A model generated the notes under the pieces. That model saw nothing but the letters and a program-made list of their open reading frames with translations, was not told the origin of the DNA and did no database searches. Source: Acidobacteriota bacterium (GTDB lineage: Bacteria > Acidobacteriota > Thermoanaerobaculia > UBA5066). Taken from it: a stretch of DNA of 64,000 nucleotides. The translations under genes and the position numbers were made by a program. Positions 28,410 through 36,719 of the stretch are shown piece after piece. Location of the stretch: assembly GCA_008363385.1 (NCBI GenBank), contig RHKY01000020.1:1-64000 (forward strand), given 5' to 3'. Numbering within the stretch: the stretch's first letter is position 1; each line of letters begins with the position of its first letter.

Positions 28410-29252
28410 ATGCGGTCCGATCTCGAGTACGTCGCCCCCGCCACGGTCGAAGAGGCCCTGGCCCTGCAGGCCACGAGCCCCGGCGCCGTCTACCTCCTGG
28501 GCGGGACGGACCTCCTGCCGCAGATGCGAGCGGGTCGCAAGGACCCGCCCCGCCTCGTCGACCTGAAGAGGATCCCGGAGCTCCACGAGATCGGTCCGAC
28601 CGAGGAGGGGGGGCTGGCGATCGGAGCCGCGGTCCCGATGGCCGACGTCGAGACGCACCCGGAGGTCGTCCGGCGCTATCCGCTCCTCGTCGAGTGCGTG
28701 AAGACGGTCGGGGCCTGGCCGCTCCGGCAGAGGGCGACGCTCGCCGGGAACGTCTGCAACGCCTCGCCCGCCGCGGATGCCGCCCTGGCGCTGCTGGCCC
28801 TCGACGCCACGGTCTGCGTGGCGTCGCCGACGGGGCGCCGGGCCGTGCCGGTCGGGCAGTTCTTCCGGGGGCCGGGGCAGACGGTCCTGCCGCCGGGCGA
28901 GATCGTCACGCGCGTCGTCCTTCCCGCCTCGACGGCCGGCTTCTCGGGCTCGTACCTGCGCCTGTCGCGTCGCAAGGGGATGGACCTCGCGACGGTCGGC
29001 GTCCTCGTGGGACGGGCGAACGGGACGGCGCCGGCGCGGTACCGGGTCGCGCTCGCCGCCGTCGCCCCGACGCCGCTCCGCGTGAGGGAGGCCGAGGCCA
29101 TCCTCGAGGAGAAGGGGCTCGCCGCCGCCGCGGAGGCCGCCGCGCTCGCCCGCGAGGCCTGCCGCCCGATCACGGACGTACGGGGAAGCGCCGAGTACCG
29201 GCGCGAGATGGTCGCGGTCCTCGTCCGGCGCGGGCTGGAAGGGCTCGCCTGA
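28410..29252 (+). CDS. Molybdenum hydroxylase FAD subunit (xanthine dehydrogenase/CoxM family)
   Basis: A 280-residue FAD-binding subunit that passes electrons from the Fe-S subunit to the acceptor. The FAD motif YLLGGTDLLPQMRAG is near 30-45, and RQRATLAGNVCNASPAADAA forms the second flavin-contact loop. The C-terminal part (RVALAAVAPTPLRVREAEAIL) is the CO_deh_flav_C domain. It opens an eight-gene plus-strand operon and is followed after 10 bp by the Fe-S subunit gene. Confidence 0.93.
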   Translation: MRSDLEYVAPATVEEALALQATSPGAVYLLGGTDLLPQMRAGRKDPPRLVDLKRIPELHEIGPTEEGGLAIGAAVPMADVETHPEVVRRYPLLVECVKTVGAWPLRQRATLAGNVCNASPAADAALALLALDATVCVASPTGRRAVPVGQFFRGPGQTVLPPGEIVTRVVLPASTAGFSGSYLRLSRRKGMDLATVGVLVGRANGTAPARYRVALAAVAPTPLRVREAEAILEEKGLAAAAEAAALAREACRPITDVRGSAEYRREMVAVLVRRGLEGLA

Positions 29253-29262
29253 GGGAGACGCC

Positions 29263-29778
29263 ATGAAGAAGACGATCACGCTCGAGGTCAACGGCGTCTC
29301 CGAGACGGTGGAGGTCGACGTCCGGACGACCCTCCTCCGGTTCCTCCGCGACGGGCTCGACCTGACCGGGACCAAGGAAGGGTGCAACGAGGGGGAGTGC
29401 GGCTCGTGCATGGTCCTCCTCGACTCCCGCCCCGTGAACAGCTGCCTGGTCCTCGCGGTCGAGGCCGACGGGGCGAAGGTGACGACGGTCGAGGGGCTCT
29501 CCTCGGGCGGCGAGCTCCACCCGCTTCAGAAGGCGTTCCTCGCCCACACCGCGATCCAGTGCGGCTTCTGCACGCCCGGGATGATCGTCAGCGCCGCGGC
29601 CCTCCTCCGCGAGGTGCCGGACCCGAGCGAGGAGGAGATCCGCGCGGCGCTGGCCGGGAACCTCTGCCGGTGCACCGGCTACCGGCAGATCGTCGACGCG
29701 GTGAGGGAGGCCGCCGCGGCGATGCGGGCGCGGGCCGAGGCACCCGCCCCCGCCTGCCGCGAGGAGGTGCCGGCGTGA
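29263..29778 (+). CDS. Molybdenum hydroxylase [2Fe-2S] subunit (CoxS family)
   Basis: A 171-residue subunit with two [2Fe-2S] sites. Cys41, Cys46, Cys49 and Cys61 form the plant-ferredoxin cluster (CNEGECGSC, then C). Cys100, Cys103, Cys135 and Cys137 form the second (CGFCTPGM and CRCTGY). It carries electrons from the molybdopterin site to FAD. The stop overlaps the GTG of the large subunit by 4 bp (GTGA). The length is slightly above the usual 160 because of an Ala/Pro tail. Confidence 0.95.
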   Translation: MKKTITLEVNGVSETVEVDVRTTLLRFLRDGLDLTGTKEGCNEGECGSCMVLLDSRPVNSCLVLAVEADGAKVTTVEGLSSGGELHPLQKAFLAHTAIQCGFCTPGMIVSAAALLREVPDPSEEEIRAALAGNLCRCTGYRQIVDAVREAAAAMRARAEAPAPACREEVPA

Positions 29779-32147
29779 GCGCCCCCCGCGTCGTCGGCCG
29801 GGAGGTCGCGCGCGTCGACGGCGTCGAGAAGGTGACCGGCGCCGCGGCCTACACCGCCGACCTGAAGTTTCCCCGCCTCCTCCACGTCTGCGTCGTCCGC
29901 TCGCCCCACCCGCACGCCCGCGTCCTCGACGTGAGGACGGAGAGGGCCGCGAAGGCCCCCGGGGTGCGCGCCGTCGCCTCGGGGCGCGACTTCCCGTTCC
30001 ACACGGGGATCTACCTGAAGGACCAGACGGTCTTCGCGACCGACCGCGTCCGCTTCGTCGGCGACCCGGTGGCCGCCGTGGCCGCCGAGACCGAGGCGGA
30101 GGCCGTGGCCGCCGCCGCGCTCGTCGAGGTCGACTACGAGCCGCTCCCGCCGATCTTCGACGTGGAGGAGGGGTTCGCCCCGGGCGCCCCGCTCGTCCAC
30201 CCCGAGCTGGGCCGGTACGAGGTCGTCCCGTGGATCCGGCCGAAGGGCGGGACGAACGTCTGCAACCACCTCCGGATCTTGAAGGGCGACTACGCCGCGG
30301 CGCTCAGGGGCTCGGCGAAGGTCTTCGAGAACGTCTTCCGCGTCCCGCAGGTGCAGCACGTGCCGCTCGAGCCGCACGTCTCGGTCGCGCGCGTCGACCT
30401 TGCCGGGAAGGTCGAGGTCCACACCTCGGCCCAGAGCCCGTTCACGGTGCGGCACCTCCTCTGCGCCTGCTTCTCGCTGCCGCACGGCGACGTCCGGGTC
30501 CACGTCCCGTACGTCGGGGGCGGCTTCGGCGGCAAGGCGGGGATCAACCTGGAGCCGATCGCGGTCGCCATGGCGATGAAGGCCCGCGGCCGCTGGGTCC
30601 GCGTGATGGTGGACCGGCACGAGGAGTTCTTCGCCACGGTCGTTCGCCAGGGGCTCACCGCCACGCTCGTCACCGGCGTCGACCGGCAGGGGAAGGTGCA
30701 GGCCCAGAAGCTCCACTACCTCTGGAACTGCGGGGCCTACGGCGGCTACGGCGTGAACGTCGTCCGCGCGGCCGGCTACACGTGCGGGGGCGCCTACGAG
30801 TTCCCGAACGTCGAGGGCGACAGCATCGGCGTCTACACGAACCGCCCGGTCGGCAGCGCCTACCGCGGCTTCGGGATGCAGGAGATCCACTGGGCGCTCG
30901 AGCAGCAGATGGACTTCGTCGCGCGCGAGCTCGGGATGGACCCGGTCGAGTTCCGCCTCCTGAACTGCCTCGGCGCGGGGAAGTCGACCGTCACCGGGCA
31001 GGTGCTCGACGAGAACGCCGGACGCGTCGACCTCTGCATCGAGAGCGTCGCCGGGAAGATCGGCATGGCGCCGGGCCGCGAGAGGCGGCCCTTCCGGGGC
31101 AAGGGGATCGCCTGCGCGGTGAAGGCGCCCGCGATGCCGAACGACGCCTCCTCCTCCGTCGTCCTCAAGTTCGCAGAGGACGCCACGCTCGAGGTCCTCG
31201 TCTCGGGGATCGACTACGGCCAGGGTCTGATGACGGTGGCGGCGCAGTTCGCGGCGGAGGCGCTCGCGATCCCGGTCGAGAGCGTCCGCGTGAAGGGGTG
31301 CCCCGACACCGACCTCTCGCCGTACGACTGGCAGACGGTCGCCTCGCGGCAGACGTGGGCCACCGGCAACGCGGTCTTCCGCGCGGCCGAGGAGATCCGG
31401 CGGAAGCTGTTCGAGGTCTCGGCCGAGGTTCTGTCGGTGCCGGCGTCCGAGCTGACGCTGAAGGACGCGAAGGTCGTCCACGAGGCGAGCGGCCGGTCGA
31501 TCCCGCTGACGCGCCTCGTCATGGGCTACCAGTTCGAGGACGGGCACGCCATCGGCGGTCCGGTCGCCGCGGCGGCCTCGTACATGCCCGAGGGGCTCCT
31601 CTTCCTCGATCCCGTGACGAGCCAGAGCGCCAAGCCGGTCGCCAAGTGGACGTTCGGGGCGCAGGCCGTCGACGTCTCGGTCGACCCGGAGACGGGGCAG
31701 GTGACGGTCGAGCGGGTGGCGGCCTGCTACGACGTCGGCCGCGTCGTGAACCCGGGCCTCATCGCCGGGCAGACGTACGGCGGCGTCGTCCAGGGGCTCG
31801 GGACCGGCACGATGGAGGAGCTCCTCCTCGACACGAAGTCCGGCCGCGTCGTGAACGCCTCGCTGATGGACTACAAGATCCCGTCCGCCGAGGACGTCCC
31901 GGCCGTGATGACGATCGACTTCGTCGAGACGCCGCAGAAGGACGGCCCGATGGGGGCACGCGGCATCGGCGAGCACACGATGATCCCGACGCCGGCCGCC
32001 ATCGCCAACGCCCTCTACGACGCCTGCGGCATCCGGATCCACGAGCTGCCGATCACGGCGGAGAAGGTCTGGCGGGCCCTGCGAGAGCGCGAGCGGGAGC
32101 ACGCCGCCTCCGAGGACCCGGTCCCCGCGGCCGGGGTGACCGCGTGA
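29775..32147 (+). CDS. Molybdenum hydroxylase large (molybdopterin) subunit, xanthine dehydrogenase family
   Basis: A 790-residue catalytic subunit. An N-terminal hammerhead domain (VDGVEKVTGAAAYTADLKFP) is followed by the molybdopterin domain with GGGFGGK at 248-254. SAYRGFG carries the Arg typical of xanthine dehydrogenases, and GARGIGE supplies the catalytic Glu near 733. The family hydroxylates N-heterocycles (xanthine, uracil, nicotinate, purines) with water-derived oxygen. YRGFG favours a xanthine/purine/pyrimidine-type substrate over CO, but this is not proof. It sits between the other two subunits and the carbamoyltransferase genes, with 4-bp overlaps on both sides. Confidence 0.93.
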   Translation: MSAPRVVGREVARVDGVEKVTGAAAYTADLKFPRLLHVCVVRSPHPHARVLDVRTERAAKAPGVRAVASGRDFPFHTGIYLKDQTVFATDRVRFVGDPVAAVAAETEAEAVAAAALVEVDYEPLPPIFDVEEGFAPGAPLVHPELGRYEVVPWIRPKGGTNVCNHLRILKGDYAAALRGSAKVFENVFRVPQVQHVPLEPHVSVARVDLAGKVEVHTSAQSPFTVRHLLCACFSLPHGDVRVHVPYVGGGFGGKAGINLEPIAVAMAMKARGRWVRVMVDRHEEFFATVVRQGLTATLVTGVDRQGKVQAQKLHYLWNCGAYGGYGVNVVRAAGYTCGGAYEFPNVEGDSIGVYTNRPVGSAYRGFGMQEIHWALEQQMDFVARELGMDPVEFRLLNCLGAGKSTVTGQVLDENAGRVDLCIESVAGKIGMAPGRERRPFRGKGIACAVKAPAMPNDASSSVVLKFAEDATLEVLVSGIDYGQGLMTVAAQFAAEALAIPVESVRVKGCPDTDLSPYDWQTVASRQTWATGNAVFRAAEEIRRKLFEVSAEVLSVPASELTLKDAKVVHEASGRSIPLTRLVMGYQFEDGHAIGGPVAAAASYMPEGLLFLDPVTSQSAKPVAKWTFGAQAVDVSVDPETGQVTVERVAACYDVGRVVNPGLIAGQTYGGVVQGLGTGTMEELLLDTKSGRVVNASLMDYKIPSAEDVPAVMTIDFVETPQKDGPMGARGIGEHTMIPTPAAIANALYDACGIRIHELPITAEKVWRALREREREHAASEDPVPAAGVTA

Positions 32148-32830
32148 GGGCCGCCGCCATGCTCGCCGACCTCGCCGACGCACCTCCGACCCGGGCGAAG
32201 CCCCGCAAGCCGGTGCCCTGCCGCGCGCTCGAGATTCCGCCGGGCCGGGTGGCGGTGGAGGCCCTCGTCCGCGACCTGGCCGCCCTCCCCATCCCGGCCC
32301 GGAGCGTCGCCCTCCTGACCGGCAACGCCACCGGCTTCGGCGAGGTCGAGGGCCTCGTGCTCAAGTGGACGCACGCGCGCAGCCGGTCCCTCGTCGCGAC
32401 TCTCCTCCGGGGCGACGTCCGGGTCGTGGCCTACCGGCCCGACGTCTCGGCGCTGACCGGCCTCGGGCCGGGCCTGACGCCGACGGGCGACGACGTCCTC
32501 GTCGGCCTCGCCGCGATGTCGAAGCGGCTCGCTTCGGCGGGCATCCTGGAGGCCCGGGCCGCGACGGCCTACGCGACCTCGCTCGCCGGACTCGTCGCGG
32601 CAGAGACCACGCCGGCCGCGCGCGAGCTCCTCGTCGCGGCCTCGAAGGGGCAGTACCCGACGGCGCTCGCCGCCGTCGTCGAGGCGATGGGGAGCGAGAG
32701 GCCCGACCGTCCGGCCCTCAAGGAGAAGGCCGGACGGCTCGTGGCGATGGGAGCGCACTCCGGGGCCGACCTCCTCGCCGGGGCTCTCGCCCTCGTCCGC
32801 GGCGTGATCGAGCCGCGGGAGAAGGGATGA
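32144..32830 (+). CDS. allH: DUF2877 protein, AllH-like oxamate carbamoyltransferase subunit
   Basis: A 228-residue protein with GLGPGLTPTGDDVLVGLAAM, the hallmark of DUF2877, and the C-terminal GAHSGADLLAGALALVRG. In Escherichia coli, AllF (FdrA), AllG and AllH together form oxamate transcarbamylase in the anaerobic allantoin pathway. The three homologues are adjacent here in the order H-F-G. GTG 32144 overlaps the large-subunit stop by 4 bp, and ATGA joins it to fdrA. The exact carbamoyl donor here is unknown. Confidence 0.85.
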   Translation: MRAAAMLADLADAPPTRAKPRKPVPCRALEIPPGRVAVEALVRDLAALPIPARSVALLTGNATGFGEVEGLVLKWTHARSRSLVATLLRGDVRVVAYRPDVSALTGLGPGLTPTGDDVLVGLAAMSKRLASAGILEARAATAYATSLAGLVAAETTPAARELLVAASKGQYPTALAAVVEAMGSERPDRPALKEKAGRLVAMGAHSGADLLAGALALVRGVIEPREKG

Positions 32831-34365
32831 GCGTCCTCGTCCTCGTCCGCGAGGGCTGCTACCAGGACTCCGCCCGGCTCATGCAGGTGAGCCGGGAGCT
32901 CTCGGCGCTCCCCGGCGTCGCCGAGGCCGTCGCGATGATGGGCACCGAGACGAACCGGCGCCTCCTCGCCGGGGCGGGCTTCGACGACCCCGCGCTCGGC
33001 CGGGCCACGCCCCTCGACATGGTGGTGGCGCTCCGGGCCGCGGGCGAGGCGGAGCTCGCAGCGGCGCGCGAGGCCCTCGACCGCCTCCTCGCGGGCGCGG
33101 GGCCGTCGTCCGCGGGGCCGGCCGCCGAAGCGCGCCCCGGGACCGTGGGAGAGGCCCTCGCGGCCCGCCCGTCGGCCAACCTCGTCTCCGTCGCGGTGCC
33201 CGGTCCCTACGCCGCTTTCGTCGCGCACCGGGCGCTGGACGCCTCTCGGAGCGTCTTCCTCTTCTCCGACAACGTCCCGGTCGAGGACGAGGTCGCGCTG
33301 AAGCGGCGCGCGGCGGCGCTGGGGCTCCTCGTCATGGGCCCGGACTGCGGGACGGCGATCCTCGCGGGAACGGGGCTGGGCTTCGCCAACCGCGTCGCGC
33401 GCGGCCCGGTCGGGATCGTGGGCGCCTCGGGGACCGGGATCCAGGAGCTCTCCTGCCTCCTCGACCGGATGGGAGTCGGCGTCTCGCACGCGATCGGGAC
33501 CGGCAGCCGCGACCTCTCGGAGGCCGTCGGCGGCCTGATGTCCGAGGCTGGCCTCGCGCTCCTCGCGCGGGACCCCGGGACGCGCTGCGTCGTCCTCGTC
33601 GCCAAGCACCCGGCTCCCACTGTCGCGGAGCGGGTCCACCGGGTCCTCGCCGGCCTCGGCAAGCCCGCGGTCGTCCGGTACCTCGGGGAGGCGGCGCGCC
33701 CGGAACGGGACGGAGTCGTCTACGCCGCGTCGCTCGACGAGGCCGCGGAGGTGGCGGCGGGACTGTCCGAGGCCGGGCACGGCGCGCCGGAGTCCGTCCG
33801 GGCCACGGCCCGCCTCCCGCTCGCGCTCTTCGCCCCGCGCGGCGAGGGACGCCTCGTCGGTCTCTTCGGCGGCGGCTCGCTCGCGGCCGAGGCGCGCTGC
33901 GTCCTGTCGGCCCGCGGCGTCGAGACGCTCGTCCCACAGGAGCGGCTCTCGGCCGCGGCCCCGCTCCCGGCCGGGAACCTCGTCGTCGACACGGGGGACG
34001 ACGCCTACACGGTCGGCCGCCCCCACCCGATGGTCGACCAGACCGTCCGGTGCGAGCTGGTTCGCGCGGCGGGAGCCGACCCGTCCGTCCGCGTCCTCCT
34101 CCTCGACCTCGTCCTCGGGGACGGCGCCCACCCGGACCCGGCCCCCGAGCTCGTGGCGGCGGTCGAGGAGGCCCGCGCCGCGCGCAAGGACGCACCGCTC
34201 GCGGTCGTCGCCTCGGTCTGCGGCTCGCAGCTGGACCCGCAGGGGACCGCGAGGCAGGAGGAGACCCTCGCGCGGGCCGATGTCCACGTCGAGCCGACCG
34301 CCGCCCGCGCGGCCGCTGCCGCCGCGGCCCTCCTCCTCGGCGTCCCGCAGGGGGTGGGCCGGTGA
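32827..34365 (+). CDS. fdrA: FdrA/AllF-like protein (acyl-CoA synthetase-like fold)
   Basis: A 512-residue protein with two domains related to the alpha subunit of succinyl-CoA synthetase. The N-terminal half has VREGCYQDSARLMQVSREL and a Rossmann part with LVMGPDCGTAIL and VGIVGASGTGIQELSCLLDR. The C-terminal half has LFGGGSLAAEARCVL and LLLDLVLGDGAHPDPA. These are FdrA signatures. In E. coli, FdrA (AllF) is part of oxamate transcarbamylase, releasing carbamoyl phosphate that can make ATP. It is coupled by 4-bp overlaps to both neighbours. Confidence 0.9.
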   Translation: MSVLVLVREGCYQDSARLMQVSRELSALPGVAEAVAMMGTETNRRLLAGAGFDDPALGRATPLDMVVALRAAGEAELAAAREALDRLLAGAGPSSAGPAAEARPGTVGEALAARPSANLVSVAVPGPYAAFVAHRALDASRSVFLFSDNVPVEDEVALKRRAAALGLLVMGPDCGTAILAGTGLGFANRVARGPVGIVGASGTGIQELSCLLDRMGVGVSHAIGTGSRDLSEAVGGLMSEAGLALLARDPGTRCVVLVAKHPAPTVAERVHRVLAGLGKPAVVRYLGEAARPERDGVVYAASLDEAAEVAAGLSEAGHGAPESVRATARLPLALFAPRGEGRLVGLFGGGSLAAEARCVLSARGVETLVPQERLSAAAPLPAGNLVVDTGDDAYTVGRPHPMVDQTVRCELVRAAGADPSVRVLLLDLVLGDGAHPDPAPELVAAVEEARAARKDAPLAVVASVCGSQLDPQGTARQEETLARADVHVEPTAARAAAAAAALLLGVPQGVGR

Positions 34366-35816
34366 GCGGCACCCTCGCGGCGCTCCTCGCGGGCGGGCCC
34401 GACGTCGTCCACCTCGGCCTCGACGCCGTGGCCCTGGCGCCCCGCGCGGCCGGCACCCCCGTCACGACCGTCGACTTCAAGCCGCCCGCGGGCGGCGACC
34501 CGCGCCGGATCGCGCTCCTGTCCGAGCTCCTCTCCGGTCCCGCGGCGCGAGAGATCGACGCGGCGAACGCCCGGGCCCTCGCCCGCCTCCTCGCGAGCCG
34601 CCCGCACCTCGTCGGGATCGGCACCGCGCGCGACACGGTCCCCGGGATGGCCGACGACCTCTTCCTCCATGCCGGGCCCCCCGTCACGTGGGAGAGGATG
34701 TGCGGCCCGCTCCGCGGCGCCGTCCTCGGGGGGCTCGTCTACGAGGGGCGGGCGAAGGACCCCGCCGAGGCCGAGCGCCTCGCCGCGTCGGGAGCCGTCC
34801 GGTTCGACCCGTGCCACCACCACGACACGGTCGGGCCGATGGCGGGCCTCGTCACGCCGTCGATGCCGGTCTTCGTCGTCGAGGACCGGGGCGGCGAGCG
34901 GGCCGGCACCCGGACCTACTGCACGCTCAACGAGGGGCTCGGGAAGGTCCTCCGGTACGGGGCGTTCGCCCCGGAGGTCATGGAGCGCCTCCGGTTCATT
35001 CGCGACGAGCTGGCGCCGGTCCTCGCCGCGGCGCTCGCCCTCCGGGGGCCGGTCGACCTCCGGACCCTCATGGCCCAGGCGCTCCAGATGGGCGACGAGG
35101 GGCACAACCGGAACCGGGCCGCCACGTCGCTCCTCTTCCGCGAGCTGGCGCCCGCCCTCGTCCGGGCGACGGAGGACCGCGAGAAGGCCGCCCGTGCCCT
35201 GTCGTTCGTCAACGGCAACGACCACTTCTTCCTCAACCTCTCGATGCCGATGGCCAAGTGCCTGCTGAAGGCGGCGGAGGGGGAGCCCTTCTCCTCGCTC
35301 GTCAGCGTGATGGCCCGGAACGGGACCGATTTCGGCATCCAGCTCGCGTCGATGCCGGGGCGCTGGTTCACCGGCCCCGCGCAGATGGTCCGCGGCCTCT
35401 ACTTCCCCGGCTTCTCGGCCGAGGACGCCAACCCCGACATCGGGGACAGCGCCATCACCGAGACGGCCGGCATCGGCGGCTTCGCGATGGCCGCGGCACC
35501 GGCCATCGTCCAGTTCGTCGGCGGGACGGCCGAGGACGCGCTGGCCGCCACGCGCGCCATGCGCCGGATCACCGTCGGGTCGAACGCCGGCTTCGCGATT
35601 CCCGCCCTCGGCTTCGCCGGGACGCCGACGGGGATCGACGTCCGGCTCGTCGAGGAGGCGGACCTCCTCCCGCAGATCAACACCGGAATCGCCCACCGGG
35701 AGCCCGGCGTCGGGCAGGTGGGCGCCGGCCTCGTCAACCCGCCGTGGGAGGCCTTCCACGAGGCGCTCGCGGCCCTGGCCGAGCACGTCCGCGCGCTCGC
35801 CCCCGCACCCCGCTGA
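34362..35816 (+). CDS. allG: DUF1116 protein, AllG-like (YlbE) carbamoyltransferase subunit
   Basis: A 484-residue DUF1116 protein. Diagnostic stretches include DPCHHHDTVGPMAG, QMGDEGHNRNRAATSLLFRE, NGNDHFFLNLSMPMAKC and VMARNGTDFGIQL. AllG is the third component of the AllFGH oxamate transcarbamylase. The many conserved His, Asn and Asp suggest it holds much of the active site, which is inference. GTG 34362 overlaps fdrA by 4 bp; the frame open further upstream is a shadow of fdrA. Confidence 0.88.
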   Translation: MSGTLAALLAGGPDVVHLGLDAVALAPRAAGTPVTTVDFKPPAGGDPRRIALLSELLSGPAAREIDAANARALARLLASRPHLVGIGTARDTVPGMADDLFLHAGPPVTWERMCGPLRGAVLGGLVYEGRAKDPAEAERLAASGAVRFDPCHHHDTVGPMAGLVTPSMPVFVVEDRGGERAGTRTYCTLNEGLGKVLRYGAFAPEVMERLRFIRDELAPVLAAALALRGPVDLRTLMAQALQMGDEGHNRNRAATSLLFRELAPALVRATEDREKAARALSFVNGNDHFFLNLSMPMAKCLLKAAEGEPFSSLVSVMARNGTDFGIQLASMPGRWFTGPAQMVRGLYFPGFSAEDANPDIGDSAITETAGIGGFAMAAAPAIVQFVGGTAEDALAATRAMRRITVGSNAGFAIPALGFAGTPTGIDVRLVEEADLLPQINTGIAHREPGVGQVGAGLVNPPWEAFHEALAALAEHVRALAPAPR

Positions 35817-35833
35817 AGACGGAGGAGACGTCC

Positions 35834-36709
35834 ATGCTTCCGATCGAGCTCTCGATCCCCCTCGGCATCGGCACCCCGGCCTGGCCCACGTACGAGCCGC
35901 TCCAGATGAAGTACTTCAAGCGGCTCGCCCCGAACGGGGCCAACGGGCAGCTCCTGACGCACAGCAACCACCTCGGGACGCACCTGGACGGCGAGATCCA
36001 CTTCTACTCGCCGGGGAAGGACATGGCGGCCCTTCAGCTCGACTTCCTGATGCACGAGGGGGCGATCGTCGACCTCTCGGACGCCGTCGGCGACTACGAC
36101 GTCTACACGTCGAAGATGGTCGAGGAGCGCGTGGAGGTGAAGGAGGGCGACATCCTGATCATCCACACCGGCTACCACCACTACGGGTGGGACCAGCCGA
36201 CGTCGGACGAGATCCGGTACATGGTCAAGCACCCCGGGCCGGACCGGGAGTTCGCCGAGTGGTGCCGGAAGAAGAAGCTCCGCTGGATCGGCGTCGACTG
36301 CGGGAGCGCCGACCACCCGATGAACACGATCATCCGGACCTGGATGCCGCGGCAGGCCAAGGAGGCCGACGCCCACTTCCGCGCGAAGTACGGCAAGCCG
36401 CTCGAGGAGTTCTACGACGACGGCAAGTACCAGCTGATGCACCTCGAGCTGTTCAACCACGGGATCATCCACGCCGAGTGCCTGGGCGGCGACATCGACC
36501 TCCTCCTGAACCAGCGCGCCGTCATCGGCGCCTTCCCGTGGCGCCTCGTCGACGGCGAGTCGTGCATCTGCCGGATCCTGGCCTTCGTCGACGAGGCGCG
36601 GCACGCGGCGCTCATGGCGAAGAAGGAGAAGGCCGCCCGGACGAAGTGGAACGACGTCGCCGGCGCCCCGAACGGCTGGCTCCACGAGGAGGCGCGGAAG
36701 AAGGGCTGA
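35834..36709 (+). CDS. Cyclase-family metal-dependent hydrolase (isatin hydrolase/kynurenine formamidase type)
   Basis: A 291-residue enzyme with the family metal motif HLGTHLDGEIHF at residues 46-57 (HxGTHxDxxxHF); the usual Pro or Ala before the last part is Gly-Glu here. IIHTGYHHYGWDQP and GVDCGSADHP are further family blocks. Members open lactam or amide bonds of cyclic or N-formyl compounds using Mn or Zn. Placed after the carbamoyltransferase genes, it may open the ring or cleave an amide of the hydroxylated heterocycle. ATG 35834 follows GGAGGAGACG, 17 bp after the allG stop. Confidence 0.88.
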   Translation: MLPIELSIPLGIGTPAWPTYEPLQMKYFKRLAPNGANGQLLTHSNHLGTHLDGEIHFYSPGKDMAALQLDFLMHEGAIVDLSDAVGDYDVYTSKMVEERVEVKEGDILIIHTGYHHYGWDQPTSDEIRYMVKHPGPDREFAEWCRKKKLRWIGVDCGSADHPMNTIIRTWMPRQAKEADAHFRAKYGKPLEEFYDDGKYQLMHLELFNHGIIHAECLGGDIDLLLNQRAVIGAFPWRLVDGESCICRILAFVDEARHAALMAKKEKAARTKWNDVAGAPNGWLHEEARKKG

Positions 36710-36719
36710 GGCCGCGGCC

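Noticed and set aside
28285-28410. A 41-codon frame whose TGA overlaps the FAD-subunit ATG, as a possible leader peptide.
   Set aside because: Arg-rich random-looking sequence, ribosome site too distant, and it runs through the palindrome; no sign of selection.
29679-32183. Long minus-strand open frame under the molybdenum hydroxylase large subunit.
   Set aside because: Asp/Arg/Val-rich shadow antisense to an enzyme with complete motifs.
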